From Balneolaceae bacterium (GTDB lineage: Bacteria > Bacteroidota > Rhodothermia > Balneolales > Balneolaceae): a stretch of DNA of 5,417 nt. The stretch is taken from positions 1 to 5,417 of the forward strand of contig SKGY01000240.1 in assembly GCA_007117235.1 (NCBI GenBank), given 5' to 3'. The translations under genes and the position numbers were made by a program. A model generated the notes under the pieces. That model did not search any database. It was not told the DNA's origin and saw only the letters and a list, made by a program, of their open reading frames with translations. Positions 5,155-5,417 of this stretch are shown piece by piece (position 1 is the stretch's first letter; the number at the start of each line of letters is the position of its first letter).

Positions 5155-5417
5155 TGCAGCAGTTTACCCTTCAGCCGGAACCATCTGATTCCCGAAACAA
5201 TAAAAATATACTCAGCAAACTCAACGAACAGCAGCGAAAAGCCGCTTCGCACGTAGGCGGTCCGTTGTTAATAATTGCGGGTGCCGGAAGTGGTAAAACA
5301 CGTGTGCTCACTTTTCGCATCGCTCACCTGCTTCAGCAACAGCATGCTCTTCCTCAAAATATTCTGGCTCTCACATTTACCAACAAAGCCGCGCGGGAAA
5401 TGCAGGAGCGAATACAA
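5154..5417 (+). CDS. UvrD/PcrA/Rep-type superfamily 1A DNA helicase, N-terminal part
   Basis: This is the first 88 codons of a gene that runs off the right edge. After a polar N-terminal extension of about 20 residues it shows the Q-motif LNEQQRKA (23-30), the Walker A motif AGAGSGKT (42-49) followed by [11 protein letters not shown], and motif Ia [17 protein letters not shown] (71-87). These are diagnostic of ATP-dependent 3'-5' SF1A helicases of the UvrD/PcrA/Rep group, which act in nucleotide excision repair, mismatch repair and replication restart. The visible part cannot separate PcrA/UvrD from Rep or from other UvrD-like helicases. ATG 5154 is the only start in this frame after the TGA at 5136-5138. 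It overlaps the stop of a 7-codon leader ORF. Confidence 0.9.
   Translation, partial: MQQFTLQPEPSDSRNNKNILSKLNEQQRKAASHVGGPLLIIAGAGSGKTRVLTFRIAHLLQQQHALPQNILALTFTNKAAREMQERIQ

Overview
The window looks like an ordinary chromosomal segment of a Gram-negative bacterium from the Bacteroidota/Balneolota side of the FCB group. This is inference, not proof. It rests on an outer-membrane BamD-type lipoprotein, moderately low GC, scarce Shine-Dalgarno sites, an exact match to the Bacteroidetes-type -7 box (TAnnTTTG) upstream of the prenyltransferase gene, and intergenic hairpin repeats of a kind I associate with these genomes.

Layout. Positions 1-3276 form a leftward (minus-strand) block. In transcription order it holds an ECF-like sigma-70 factor gene interrupted by an in-frame TAG (3276 to 2689), a trans-polyprenyl diphosphate synthase (2609 to 1638), bamD (about 1633 to 809), nadD (806 to 222), and the 5' end of an LD-carboxypeptidase gene with a signal peptide (222, running off the left edge). 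The last four genes are packed with gaps of 4 or 2 bases or a 1-base TAATG overlap, so they are almost certainly co-transcribed. A 178-bp divergent spacer (3277-3454) separates this block from a rightward glycerate 2-kinase gene (3455-4753). A 400-bp gene-free stretch (4754-5153) follows, holding two adjacent repeat structures and a tiny leader ORF. At the right edge a UvrD/PcrA/Rep-type helicase begins (5154) and runs out of the window.

How the genes fit together. The leftward operon mixes envelope functions (isoprenoid chains, the outer-membrane assembly lipoprotein BamD, peptidoglycan tetrapeptide trimming or recycling) with NAD synthesis. This is housekeeping clustering rather than a dedicated pathway. 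The glycerate kinase and the helicase look unrelated to it.

Most worth a second look: (1) the sigma-factor gene has a good RBS and ATG and reads as a complete 195-codon gene except for one TAG at codon 47, between the first two region-2 helices. It is a nonsense mutation, a sequencing error, or a readthrough/restart case. (2) A 136-bp MITE-like element with 18-bp inverted ends (16/18 matching) lies at 4918-5053. (3) A long imperfect hairpin with an associated 9-bp inverted repeat lies just upstream of it. No CRISPR array, rRNA, tRNA or recognisable new defence or mobile system was seen.
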